DNA of 64,000 bases from Mycobacterium saskatchewanense. Its GTDB lineage: Bacteria; Actinomycetota; Actinomycetes; Mycobacteriales; Mycobacteriaceae. The notes under the pieces are model-generated. The model was not told the DNA's origin and searched no databases. It saw nothing but the letters and a program-made list of their open reading frames with translations. Where the stretch lies: assembly GCF_010729105.1 (NCBI RefSeq), contig NZ_AP022573.1, forward strand, positions 5,518,001 through 5,582,000. Direction: 5' to 3'. Position numbers and translations under genes: made by a program. Positions 16,523 to 23,341 of this stretch are shown here, piece by piece. Each line of letters opens with the position of its first letter. The stretch's first letter is position 1.

Positions 16523-18004
16523 TTACAGCGGACGCAGCACGATCGGCATCCCGTCCTTGGGCACCGGCATGCCGCCGTAGTCCCACTCGGCCTGATAGCC
16601 GGCGTGGGGCAGTTCGAGCCGGTATCGGCGCAGCAGGCGATGCAGGATCGTCTTGATCTCGAGCTGGCCGAACACCATGCCGATGCACTTGTGGGCGCCG
16701 CCGCCGAACGGCGTGAACGCGTAGCGGTGCCGCTTGTGCTCGTTGCGGGGCTCGGTGAACCGCTCCGGGTCGAAAGTCATTGGATCGGTCCATAATTCGG
16801 GGAGCCGGTGATTCATCCCGGGGTAGGCGATGACGTTGGTGCCCTTGGGGATGTAGTAGCCCAGCAGGTCGGTGTCGCGCACCGTCCGGCGCATCGCCCA
16901 CTGCACCGGGGTCACCAGCCGGATCGACTCGTTCATCACCAGATCGAGCGACTCCAGCTTTTCCAGCGACTCGATGTCGAGCGGCCCGTCGCCGAGCCGG
17001 TCGGACTCGTCACGGCAGCGCTCCTGCCACTCCGGGTGGGCGGCCAGCTGGTAGACCATCGTCGTCGCGGTCGACGTCGAGGTGTCGTGCGCGGCCATCA
17101 TCAAGAAGATCATGTGGTTGACGATGTCCTCGTCGGAGAAGCTGTTGCCGTCCTCGTCCTCGGTGTGGCACAACGCCGACAACAGGTCGTTGCCGTCCTT
17201 GCCGCGCTGCTCCTTGACCCGCTCCCGGAAGTAGTTCTCCAGCAATTCGCGCGCCTTGAGGCCGCGCCACCACGTGAAGGGCGGAACCGGCGTGCGGATG
17301 ATCGCGTTGCCCGCCCGGGTGGTCACCGCGAAGGCCTTGTTGACCTTGGTGACCAGCTCGCGGTCGGTGCCCGGCTCGTGACCCATGAACACCATCGATG
17401 CGATGTCCAGGGTCAGCTCTTTCATCGCCGGGTAGAGCAGGAACCGCGCGTCGTTGATCACCCAGTCGCTGGCGACCGTCTGCGACACCACCTGGTCCAT
17501 CTGCTCGACGTAGGACACCAGCCGGGACCGGACGAACGCCTCCTGCATGATCCGCCGGTGGAACATGTGTTCCTCGAAGTCGAGCAGCATCAGCCCCCGC
17601 TTGAAGAACGGGCCGATCACCGGGACCCAACCCTGCTGCGAGTAGTCCTTATTGCGGTTGGAGTAGATGACCTGCGCGGCGTCGGGACCCAGCGCCGCGA
17701 CGCCCGGCAGCACCGGCGAATCACCGAAGACGACGGGCCCCTTGGTCTGGTACAGGAACATCAGGTAGTCCGGGCCGCCGCGCAACATCTCGATGATGTG
17801 GCCGATGACGGGGAGCCCGGCGTCACCCATGACCGGCTTGAGCCCGCTGCCCGGCGGCGGATCGGCGAGCTTGTGCTCCGGGAAGGTGGTGTTCAGCAGC
17901 CTGCGTTCGACGACGCCCATGCCGGGAAAGTTGTTGAACGACGGCGTTAACCGGCGGCGCGCCTGGTCGAGCAGGTAGTGCGGGGTGCTGATGGTGGCGG
18001 CCAT
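16523..18004 (-). CDS. cyp136: Cytochrome P450 CYP136
   Basis: 493 residues with all P450 hallmarks: I-helix AAHDTST (about residue 290), ExxR in NESIRL, the PERF-like FDPERFTEP, and the heme loop FGGGAHKCIGMVFGQLE with the Cys ligand. It is a soluble heme monooxygenase. Mycobacterial CYP136 has a sterol- or terpenoid-like hydrophobic substrate range, not settled. Position next to a divergent TetR and an SDR matches Rv3059-Rv3058c-Rv3057c. A 22-bp palindrome lies 72 bases upstream of its ATG, so it is likely a target of that TetR. Confidence 0.92.
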   Translation of the reverse strand: MAATISTPHYLLDQARRRLTPSFNNFPGMGVVERRLLNTTFPEHKLADPPPGSGLKPVMGDAGLPVIGHIIEMLRGGPDYLMFLYQTKGPVVFGDSPVLPGVAALGPDAAQVIYSNRNKDYSQQGWVPVIGPFFKRGLMLLDFEEHMFHRRIMQEAFVRSRLVSYVEQMDQVVSQTVASDWVINDARFLLYPAMKELTLDIASMVFMGHEPGTDRELVTKVNKAFAVTTRAGNAIIRTPVPPFTWWRGLKARELLENYFRERVKEQRGKDGNDLLSALCHTEDEDGNSFSDEDIVNHMIFLMMAAHDTSTSTATTMVYQLAAHPEWQERCRDESDRLGDGPLDIESLEKLESLDLVMNESIRLVTPVQWAMRRTVRDTDLLGYYIPKGTNVIAYPGMNHRLPELWTDPMTFDPERFTEPRNEHKRHRYAFTPFGGGAHKCIGMVFGQLEIKTILHRLLRRYRLELPHAGYQAEWDYGGMPVPKDGMPIVLRPL

Positions 18005-18075
18005 GAGGCTCCTTTGCGCTCCTGTTTAACCCTCGGGAGGGTGACAGCGGTCACTTGAGGCCTATCCTTCGGGAA

Positions 18076-18097
18076 AAACTTGACGCCTGTCAAGTTT
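18076..18097. promoter_or_regulatory. TetR operator between cyp136 and divergent TetR gene
   Basis: Perfect inverted repeat AAACTTGAC-N4-GTCAAGTTT, 9-bp arms, in the spacer between two divergent starts. This is the size and placement expected of a TetR dimer site, and probably gives autoregulation plus control of cyp136. Confidence 0.7.
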
Positions 18098-18130
18098 GCT
18101 TTTCGTGCGTCGTGGTGCAAGGTCGGGAGG

Positions 18131-18778
18131 GTGAGCAGCCATGCCGCGAGCCCGGAGCCGGTGATCCGACGCCGCGGTGACAAGCAGCGCCAGGCCATCC
18201 TGCAGGCGGTGCGGGAGCTGCTGCAGGAGAAGCCGTTCGCGGAGCTGTCGGTCAGCACCATCAGCCTGCGCGCCGGCGTGGCCCGATCCGGGTTCTATTT
18301 CTACTTCGACTCCAAGTACGCGGTGCTCGCGCAGATCCTGGCCGAGGCGGCCGAAGAGCTGGAGGAGCTGACCCATTACTTCGCGCCCCGCCAGCCCGGG
18401 GAGTCGCCCGAGCAGTTCGCCAAGCGGATGGTCCGCAGCGCCGCCGCGGTCTACTCCCACAACGACCCCGTGGTGGCGGCGTGCAACGCCGCCCGCCACA
18501 CGGACGCCGAGATCCGCAACATCCTCGAGCGGCAATTCGAAGCGGTGCTGCGGCAGATCGTCGCCGTCGTCGACGCCGAGATGAAGGCCGGGACCGCCGC
18601 CCCGATCAGCGACGACATCCCGACCCTGGTGCGCACCCTCGCCGGCACCACGTCACTCATGCTGACCGGTGACCCGCTGCTCGTCGGCCCGCAGGGTCTT
18701 CGGGTCGACGTCGAGCGCCGCGTGCGCGTCCTCGAGCAGCTGTGGCTCCACGCCTTGTGGGGTGGCGGAGCGGGATAG
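18131..18778 (+). CDS. TetR-family regulator (cyp136-linked)
   Basis: 215 residues from GTG 18131. The N-terminal helix-turn-helix is clear: RRRGDKQRQAILQAVRELLQEKPFAELSVSTISLRAGVARSGFYFYFDSKYAVL. The FYFYF tract in place of the usual LYRHF is characteristic of the Rv3058c-like group. The C-terminal ligand domain is helical. Other in-frame GTGs (18161) are possible. It lies divergent to cyp136 and 27 bases before an SDR gene, so the TetR-SDR pair is likely one transcript controlled from the 18076-18097 palindrome. Confidence 0.85.
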   Translation: MSSHAASPEPVIRRRGDKQRQAILQAVRELLQEKPFAELSVSTISLRAGVARSGFYFYFDSKYAVLAQILAEAAEELEELTHYFAPRQPGESPEQFAKRMVRSAAAVYSHNDPVVAACNAARHTDAEIRNILERQFEAVLRQIVAVVDAEMKAGTAAPISDDIPTLVRTLAGTTSLMLTGDPLLVGPQGLRVDVERRVRVLEQLWLHALWGGGAG

Positions 18779-18805
18779 CCCGTTACCGTCGGTATCGTCG
18801 CGGCC

Positions 18806-19738
18806 ATGGCACCCAAGGATTCCGGGCGGTACTTCGCCGGGAAGCGATGTCTCGTCACCGGCGCGGCGAGCGGCATCGGCCGCGCCACCGCGCTGCGGCT
18901 GGCCGCGCAGGGCGCCGAGCTCTACCTGACCGATCGCAACGCGGACGGCCTGCGGCAAACCGTTGCCGACGCCCGTGCGCTCGGCGCCGACGTGCCGGAG
19001 CACCGGGCCCTCGACATCGCCGACTATGACGAGGTGGCGGCGTTCGCCGCCGACATCCACGCCGGGCACCCCAGCATGGACGTCGTCCTCAACATCGCCG
19101 GGGTGTCGGCCTGGGGCACGGTCGACCGGTTGAGCCACGAGCAGTGGACCAAGATGATCGCGATCAACCTGATGGGTCCGATCCACGTCATCGAGACGTT
19201 CGTTCCCGCGATGGTGGCGGCGGGGCGGGGCGGTCACCTGGTCAACGTGTCGTCGGCGGCCGGTCTGGTCGCGCTGCCTTGGCACGCCGCCTACAGCGCC
19301 AGCAAGTACGGCTTGCGCGGGCTGTCGGAGGTGCTGCGCTTCGACCTGGCCCGGCACCGGATCGGTGTCTCGCTGGTGGTGCCGGGCGCGGTGAACACTC
19401 CGCTGGTCAACACCGTCGAGATCGCGGGCGTCGACCGCGAGGACCCGAAGGTCGCACGCTGGGTCAACCGGTTCACCGGCCATGCCGTGTCGCCGGAGAA
19501 GGCGGCGGACAAGATCCTGGCCGGGATTGCCAGGAATCGCTACCTGATCTACACGTCTCCCGACATCTGGGCGTTGTACGCGTTCAAACGGCTGGCGTGG
19601 TGGCCGTACAGCGTGGCGATGCGGCAGGTGAACGTGATCTTCACGCGCGCGCTGCGGCCCGCGCCGGCGCCGCTAGTCCGGCATGGCCAGCTCGAGGCGC
19701 ACCCCCAGCAGCCGGACCGGGCGGTCGAGCTCGAATAG
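18806..19738 (+). CDS. Short-chain dehydrogenase (cyp136-linked)
   Basis: 310 residues: CLVTGAASGIGRATALRLAAQG (NAD(P)-binding), NIAGVS, catalytic Ser in VNVSSAAGL and YSASKYGLRG. A C-terminal extension beyond the SDR core carries a hydrophobic patch (IYTSPDIWALYAFKRLAWWPYSVAMRQVNVIF), suggesting membrane association. It probably oxidises or reduces the CYP136 product or another lipid. The last 66 bases overlap the convergent dinB2 gene. An earlier stop would have avoided this, so the C-terminus may be variable between strains. Confidence 0.85.
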   Translation: MAPKDSGRYFAGKRCLVTGAASGIGRATALRLAAQGAELYLTDRNADGLRQTVADARALGADVPEHRALDIADYDEVAAFAADIHAGHPSMDVVLNIAGVSAWGTVDRLSHEQWTKMIAINLMGPIHVIETFVPAMVAAGRGGHLVNVSSAAGLVALPWHAAYSASKYGLRGLSEVLRFDLARHRIGVSLVVPGAVNTPLVNTVEIAGVDREDPKVARWVNRFTGHAVSPEKAADKILAGIARNRYLIYTSPDIWALYAFKRLAWWPYSVAMRQVNVIFTRALRPAPAPLVRHGQLEAHPQQPDRAVELE

Positions 19739-20707
19739 GTCGAGCACGCGCAGGGCGGCGGCGGTGATGACGTCGCGGTCGGTGGTGGGGGCGTCGAGCT
19801 TGCGGATCTTGGTGCGGGTGTAGAACGTCGCGGTTCGCACGGTAATCGCCACCCGCGTGACGAGCCGGCCCGCCGCCATGACTTCCTCCAGGGCCTGCCG
19901 CGCCAATTCGGTGACGGCCGCGTCCATTTCGGCCCGGTCGGTGAGGTCGTGGGGGAAGGTGACGACGTGGCTGCGCGAGCGCGGGACCCAGGGCTCGGCG
20001 CTGACCTCGGTGTCACCGCCGCCCTTCGCGAGCAGCAGCAGCCACAGGCCCGTCCGCGGGCCGAACGTGGCCGTTAGCAGCTCCGCGTCGGCGTACGCGA
20101 GCTCCCGCACCGTCGTGATCCCAATGCCGGCAAGCTTTTTCGCGGTCTTCGGCCCCACGCTCCACAACGCGTCGACCGGGCGGTCGGCCATGAGCGTCAT
20201 CCAGTTCGCATCGGTGAGCGCGAAGATGCCGGCCGGTTTCGCGAAGCCGGTCGCGACCTTGGCGCGCTGTTTGTTGTCGCTGATGCCGACCGAGCAGGAC
20301 AGCCCCGTCTCCGAGGAGACGACGGCGCGGATCTGTTCGGCCAATCGCACGGGGTCGTCGACGCTGGCGCCGACGTAGGCCTCGTCCCAGCCCCACACTT
20401 CGACCGGATGACCCAGATCCCGCAGCAGCCCCATCACCTGTTGGGACGCCGCATCGTACGCCGGCGGATCCGACGGGAGGAACGTCGCGCCGGGGCAGCG
20501 GCGGGCTGCGGCGCGCAACGGCATCCCGGCGTGCACGCCGAATTCTCGGGCCTCGTACGAGGCGCAGGTGACGACCTTGCGCGGTTCGGTGGGGTTTCCG
20601 CTGCCGCCGACGATCACCGGCAGTCCGGCCAGGTCGGGATGGCGTCGCAGCTCCACCGAGGCCAGGAACTGGTCGAGGTCGACGTGCAGCACCCAGGCGC
20701 CTGCCAT
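19673..20707 (-). CDS. dinB2: Y-family DNA polymerase IV homologue DinB2
   Basis: 344 residues. Catalytic palm motifs HVDLDQFLASVE (first Asp pair) and WGWDEAYVG (Asp-Glu), the KVVTCASYEAREFGVHAGMPL finger, helix-hairpin-helix VGPKTAKKLAGIGI and a little-finger domain with HVVTFPHDLTD. It is a translesion polymerase. Mycobacterial DinB2 lacks the clamp-binding tail of DinB1 and readily incorporates ribonucleotides (published family knowledge). The ATG at 20707 overlaps the stop of the upstream TetR gene (TGATG), so the two are coupled. M. tuberculosis has the same pair (Rv3055-Rv3056). Confidence 0.92.
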   Translation of the reverse strand: MAGAWVLHVDLDQFLASVELRRHPDLAGLPVIVGGSGNPTEPRKVVTCASYEAREFGVHAGMPLRAAARRCPGATFLPSDPPAYDAASQQVMGLLRDLGHPVEVWGWDEAYVGASVDDPVRLAEQIRAVVSSETGLSCSVGISDNKQRAKVATGFAKPAGIFALTDANWMTLMADRPVDALWSVGPKTAKKLAGIGITTVRELAYADAELLTATFGPRTGLWLLLLAKGGGDTEVSAEPWVPRSRSHVVTFPHDLTDRAEMDAAVTELARQALEEVMAAGRLVTRVAITVRTATFYTRTKIRKLDAPTTDRDVITAAALRVLDLFELDRPVRLLGVRLELAMPD

Positions 20708-21315
20708 CAATGTCCGCAGAGTTTGCGCGCCACGCTCTCAAAGGCGTCGCCGAGTGACTGCAGGGTGTGCCCGCCCTCGTCGAGCTGGTGCTCGACGTAA
20801 TCGACATCGAGCAGAGCGAGCAGCGCCTCGGTCTGGGCTTCGAGGTCGCCGGTGGTGTGGGCTTCCTGCAGCAACACCCGGACGTGCGTGCGTTGCACCA
20901 TGGCGGGGGCGTTGTAGCGGGACTGCGGATCGTTGTTGACCGACGACAGCAGTGCGTGATGGGCGTGGACGAACCGGATCCGGTCCCGGCCGAAGGCCAC
21001 CAGCCGATCCAGGGGCGGCGCGTCGGGTCCAAGCGGCGGGGGTCCGAACAGAAAAGCCTGCTGGCTGGCCCGCTCGTCCTCGTCGAGGAGCACCATCATC
21101 AAGCCGGCCCGGCTGCCGAACCTGCGGAACAACGTGCCTTTGCCGACGCCGGCCGCCGCGGCGATATCGTCCATGGTCACGGCGTCGGCGCCCCGCTCGG
21201 CGACCAGGTTGCGAGCGGCGTCGAGCAGGAGCGCGCGGTTGCGGGCCGCGTCACCCCGCTCGCGCTGCGCCGCGCGTGGAGCGCACACGTGCAGGCCGTG
21301 TGCTGGGTGGCTCAT
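20707..21315 (-). CDS. TetR-family regulator (dinB2-linked)
   Basis: 202 residues. HTH: RNRALLLDAARNLVAERGADAVTMDDIAAAAGVGKGTLFRRFGSRAGL, a typical TetR N-terminus with GTLFRRF. The helical C-terminal domain has several His residues (RIRFVHAHHALLSS). It is translationally coupled to dinB2 downstream and divergent to a flavin reductase-like gene, with a perfect 20-bp palindrome between. Control of a translesion polymerase by a TetR rather than by LexA is implied. No LexA/SOS box is evident in the spacer. Confidence 0.87.
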   Translation of the reverse strand: MSHPAHGLHVCAPRAAQRERGDAARNRALLLDAARNLVAERGADAVTMDDIAAAAGVGKGTLFRRFGSRAGLMMVLLDEDERASQQAFLFGPPPLGPDAPPLDRLVAFGRDRIRFVHAHHALLSSVNNDPQSRYNAPAMVQRTHVRVLLQEAHTTGDLEAQTEALLALLDVDYVEHQLDEGGHTLQSLGDAFESVARKLCGH

Positions 21316-21342
21316 CCCTGTACCTTAACGCGACCGGAATAA

Positions 21343-21362
21343 AACCGGACTATAGTCCGGTT
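21343..21362. promoter_or_regulatory. Perfect 20-bp TetR operator
   Basis: AACCGGACTA/TAGTCCGGTT is fully self-complementary, sits 28 bases from the TetR start and about 45 from the reductase start, and an extra half-site ACCGGA lies just to the left (21333-21338). It is the likely site of the divergent TetR, controlling TetR-dinB2 and the reductase. Confidence 0.75.
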
Positions 21363-21405
21363 GGGGATGCAAGGATCGAGTCGACAACAGAGGGGAACGG
21401 AAACA

Positions 21406-21978
21406 GTGGCGGAGACGAAGTCGGACATCACCATCTTGACGCTCGTGGGAAGCCTGCGCGCGGAATCGATCAACCGCAAAATCGCCGAACTGGCCGCGGA
21501 GGTCGCGCCGGAGGGCGTCGCGGTCACCGTGTTCGAGGGGCTGGGCGAGCTGCCCTTCTACAACGAGGACCTCGACCCCGCGGTGGGCAGTGAGGCGGCG
21601 GAGCCCCCAGCAGCGGTCGCCGCGCTCCGCGCCGCGGCGGCCCGGGCGGACGCCGCTCTCGTGGTCACCCCCGAGTACAACGGCAGCATCCCCGGTGTCG
21701 TCAAGAACGCCATCGACTGGCTGTCGCGCCCGTTCGGTGACGGCGCGCTGAAGGACAAGCCGCTGGCAGTGATCGGGGGAGCGTTCGGCCGGTACGGCGG
21801 GGTGTGGGCGCACGACGAGACGCGCAAGTCGTTCGGGATCGCCGGCGCCCGGGTCGTCGAGGCGCTCAAGCTGTCGGTGCCATTCCAGACGCTCGAGGGC
21901 AAGGCTCCGGCCGAGCACGCCGAACTGACGCAGAACGTGCGGGACGTCGTCGGGAAGCTCGCTGCCGAGGTCGGCTGA
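21406..21978 (+). CDS. NAD(P)H-dependent FMN reductase-like flavoprotein
   Basis: 190 residues of the flavodoxin-like NADPH:FMN/quinone reductase family. The FMN phosphate loop is LVGSLRAESINRKIAEL, the conserved VVTPEYNGSIPGVVKNAIDWLSRP follows at about residues 85-110, and VIGGAFGRYGGVWA is the third flavin contact. It likely reduces quinones, azo or nitro compounds in the cytosol. GTG 21406 has a GAGGGG Shine-Dalgarno. ATG 21367 would add 13 residues and lacks one. It is the Rv3054c counterpart and is probably repressed by the divergent TetR. Confidence 0.85.
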   Translation: MAETKSDITILTLVGSLRAESINRKIAELAAEVAPEGVAVTVFEGLGELPFYNEDLDPAVGSEAAEPPAAVAALRAAAARADAALVVTPEYNGSIPGVVKNAIDWLSRPFGDGALKDKPLAVIGGAFGRYGGVWAHDETRKSFGIAGARVVEALKLSVPFQTLEGKAPAEHAELTQNVRDVVGKLAAEVG

Positions 21979-22040
21979 CGCGGCGGAACTCACAAGCCGC
22001 TCGCCGCGGACCAGCCACTCACAACCGCTTCATCACAACT

Positions 22041-22091
22041 GCATAGCCCAAGCCGCTGCATAGCCCAAGCCGCTGCATAGCCAAAGCCGCC
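22041..22091 (+). repeat. Three 17-bp tandem repeats leading into a terminator
   Basis: Units GCATAGCCCAAGCCGCT at 22041-22057 and 22058-22074 are identical. The third (22075-22091) differs at two positions and supplies the left arm of the terminator stem. It looks like slippage expansion at the 5' base of a terminator. Confidence 0.75.
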
Positions 22092-22110
22092 AGCCACAGC
22101 TGGCGGCTTT
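22083..22110 (+). terminator. Strong terminator hairpin after the FMN reductase gene
   Basis: A perfect 12-bp stem, AAAGCCGCCAGC with its complement, and a 4-nt loop CACA. The stem ends in TTT on the plus strand and begins with AAA, so it could work in both directions. Confidence 0.8.
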
Positions 22111-22162
22111 GCTAGCTCTCGAGGGGCCCAGCCGTCGCCCGGGTCTTGTCGGTGCCCGGTGC

Positions 22163-22232
22163 TATACCAGAGCACACAAGCACGCGGCCCGACGTTTGTG
22201 ACCTGCGACACGCCGGGGGCGTGTCGCATTTT
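22163..22232 (+). ncRNA. Candidate small RNA between two terminators
   Basis: TATACC (22163-22168) is a plausible -10. The transcript would start near 22175 and end at the U-tract of the hairpin at 22204-22232, giving about 58 nt, with a possible 5' stem CACAA/TTGTG. No ORF of note lies inside. It is proposed only because the downstream terminator otherwise has no upstream gene: the reductase already has its own terminator. Confidence 0.3.
22204..22232 (+). terminator. Intrinsic terminator with U-tract
   Basis: A perfect 11-bp stem TGCGACACGCC with its complement, GGG loop, then TTTT. This is a textbook rho-independent terminator, rare in mycobacteria. It insulates the nrdHIE promoter from upstream transcription or ends a small RNA. 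Confidence 0.8.
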
Positions 22233-22275
22233 CTCCGCGAGAGGCCTTACGACCAGGGAATTTCAGAAATGTTAT

Positions 22276-22323
22276 TCAGAACATCTTGTATCTGGACATC
22301 TTGTCAGCCACTAGGTGTAGTGT
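22276..22323 (+). promoter_or_regulatory. Pair of NrdR-like boxes before nrdHIE
   Basis: Two 16-bp sequences, TCAGAACATCTTGTAT (22276-22291) and CCACTAGGTGTAGTGT (22308-22323), match the general NrdR box pattern (ACAC-W-ATATAT-W-GTGT) at about 11 and 12 positions. They are 16 bases apart, so they lie on the same helix face. The nrdF2 promoter has a pair with identical spacing, and the second boxes share CTTGTC..GTAGTGTTT context. NrdR represses ribonucleotide reductase genes in mycobacteria (published for M. smegmatis). About 210 bases of untranslated leader follow. Confidence 0.6.
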
Positions 22324-22535
22324 TTCGAGCGCCGGCAGATCCCAGGTCCACCGAGCCGGCCCGGCCCGGTGAACCTTCCGGAATCGGAGTGAGGATGGCG
22401 AAGCGACGGCTTCGGCACCGACAGCCGCACGACGGGAATCAAGGGGCTTGGCGGACCGCTGAACATTGCAAAGACGCAGTACTTGAGTAGTTGCCAGTCG
22501 TACGTCCTCCCATCTTCCGCAAAGGAGCGGCTCCC

Positions 22536-22775
22536 ATGAGCATCACCGTGTACACCAAGCCGGCATGCGTGCAGTGCAACGCCACCTACAAGGCGCTGGA
22601 CAAGCAGGGCATCGCCTACGACAAGGTCGACATCACGCTGGACTCCGACGCCCGCGACTACGTGATGGCGCTGGGTTACCTTCAGGCCCCCGTGGTGGTG
22701 GCCGGCAACGACCACTGGTCGGGTTTCCGGCCCGACCGGATCAAGGCGCTCGCCGCGTCGGCGCTCAGCGCCTAA
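22536..22775 (+). CDS. nrdH: Glutaredoxin-like NrdH redoxin
   Basis: 79 residues with the redox-active CVQC at residues 11-14 ([17 protein letters not shown]) and the NrdH C-terminal signature [12 protein letters not shown]. It is the electron donor for class Ib ribonucleotide reductase, itself reduced by thioredoxin reductase. AAAGGAG lies 8 bases before the ATG. It is the first gene of nrdH-nrdI-nrdE and probably transcribed from the NrdR-controlled promoter upstream. Confidence 0.95.
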   Translation: MSITVYTKPACVQCNATYKALDKQGIAYDKVDITLDSDARDYVMALGYLQAPVVVAGNDHWSGFRPDRIKALAASALSA

Positions 22776-22804
22776 ACGAGGAGACGATAGATAAGGAGGT
22801 TGCG

Positions 22805-23341
22805 GTGCATTCGCGCAACCTGGACTTGACGAGTGGCGACCCGCTTCGCCCGGCTACGCCGCCCTTGCGATCGCCACGGGACTTGACGAGTGGCGACCCG
22901 CCTTCCGCACTGGTCTACTTCTCCAGTGTGTCGGAGAACACCCACCGCTTCGTCCAGAAGCTGGGTCTGCCCGCCACGCGGATACCGCTGCACGGCCGCA
23001 TCGAGGTGAACGAACCGTACGTGCTGATCCTGCCCACGTACGGGGGCGGCCGGGCCACCCCCGACCTCAATGCGGGCGGCTATGTGCCCAAGCAGGTCAT
23101 CGCCTTCTTGAACAACGAACACAACCGGTCGTTGATCCGCGGCGTCATCGCCGCGGGCAACAACAACTTCGGCGCCGAATTCGCCTACGCGGGCAACGTC
23201 GTGTCCCGCAAGTGCGGCGTCCCCTACCTCTACCGCTTCGAACTCATGGGAACCGCCGACGACGTGGAAGCCGTCCGCGCGGGGCTCGCCGACTTCTGGA
23301 AGGAACAGACGTGCCACCAACCGTCGCTGCAGAGCCTGTAA
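22805..23341 (+). CDS. nrdI: NrdI flavodoxin-like activator with unusual N-terminal insertion
   Basis: 178 residues, against about 150 in M. tuberculosis. The flavodoxin core is normal: [18 protein letters not shown] (FMN phosphate loop), [32 protein letters not shown] and the [15 protein letters not shown] tail. NrdI supplies oxidant to assemble the Mn(III)2-Tyr cofactor of NrdF. The first 30 or so residues hold a 19-residue duplication (two copies of DLTSGDP) caused by a 57-bp in-frame insertion (see repeat). GTG 22805 has a strong AAGGAGG. A later start would be needed to exclude the insert, and no ATG/GTG with a good ribosome site exists before the core. Confidence 0.9.
   Translation: MHSRNLDLTSGDPLRPATPPLRSPRDLTSGDPPSALVYFSSVSENTHRFVQKLGLPATRIPLHGRIEVNEPYVLILPTYGGGRATPDLNAGGYVPKQVIAFLNNEHNRSLIRGVIAAGNNNFGAEFAYAGNVVSRKCGVPYLYRFELMGTADDVEAVRAGLADFWKEQTCHQPSLQSL
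22822..22901 (+). repeat. 57-bp in-frame duplication with hairpin core inside nrdI
   Basis: A 23-bp sequence beginning GGACTTGACGAGTGGCGACC occurs at 22822-22844 and again at 22879-22901, period 57 bp (19 codons). Between the copies is a GC-rich imperfect hairpin with arms TGGCGA/TCGCCA and core CCCGCTTCGCCCGGCTACGCC. The core is very close to the unit of the 51731-51950 array (CCCGCTTCGCCCGGCTGCGCC), so both belong to one repeat family. Confidence 0.8.

Noticed and set aside
22324..22535. Cobalamin or other riboswitch in the nrdHIE leader
   Set aside because: No B12-box-like conserved core was found. The NrdR boxes explain the control better, though the long leader remains unexplained.
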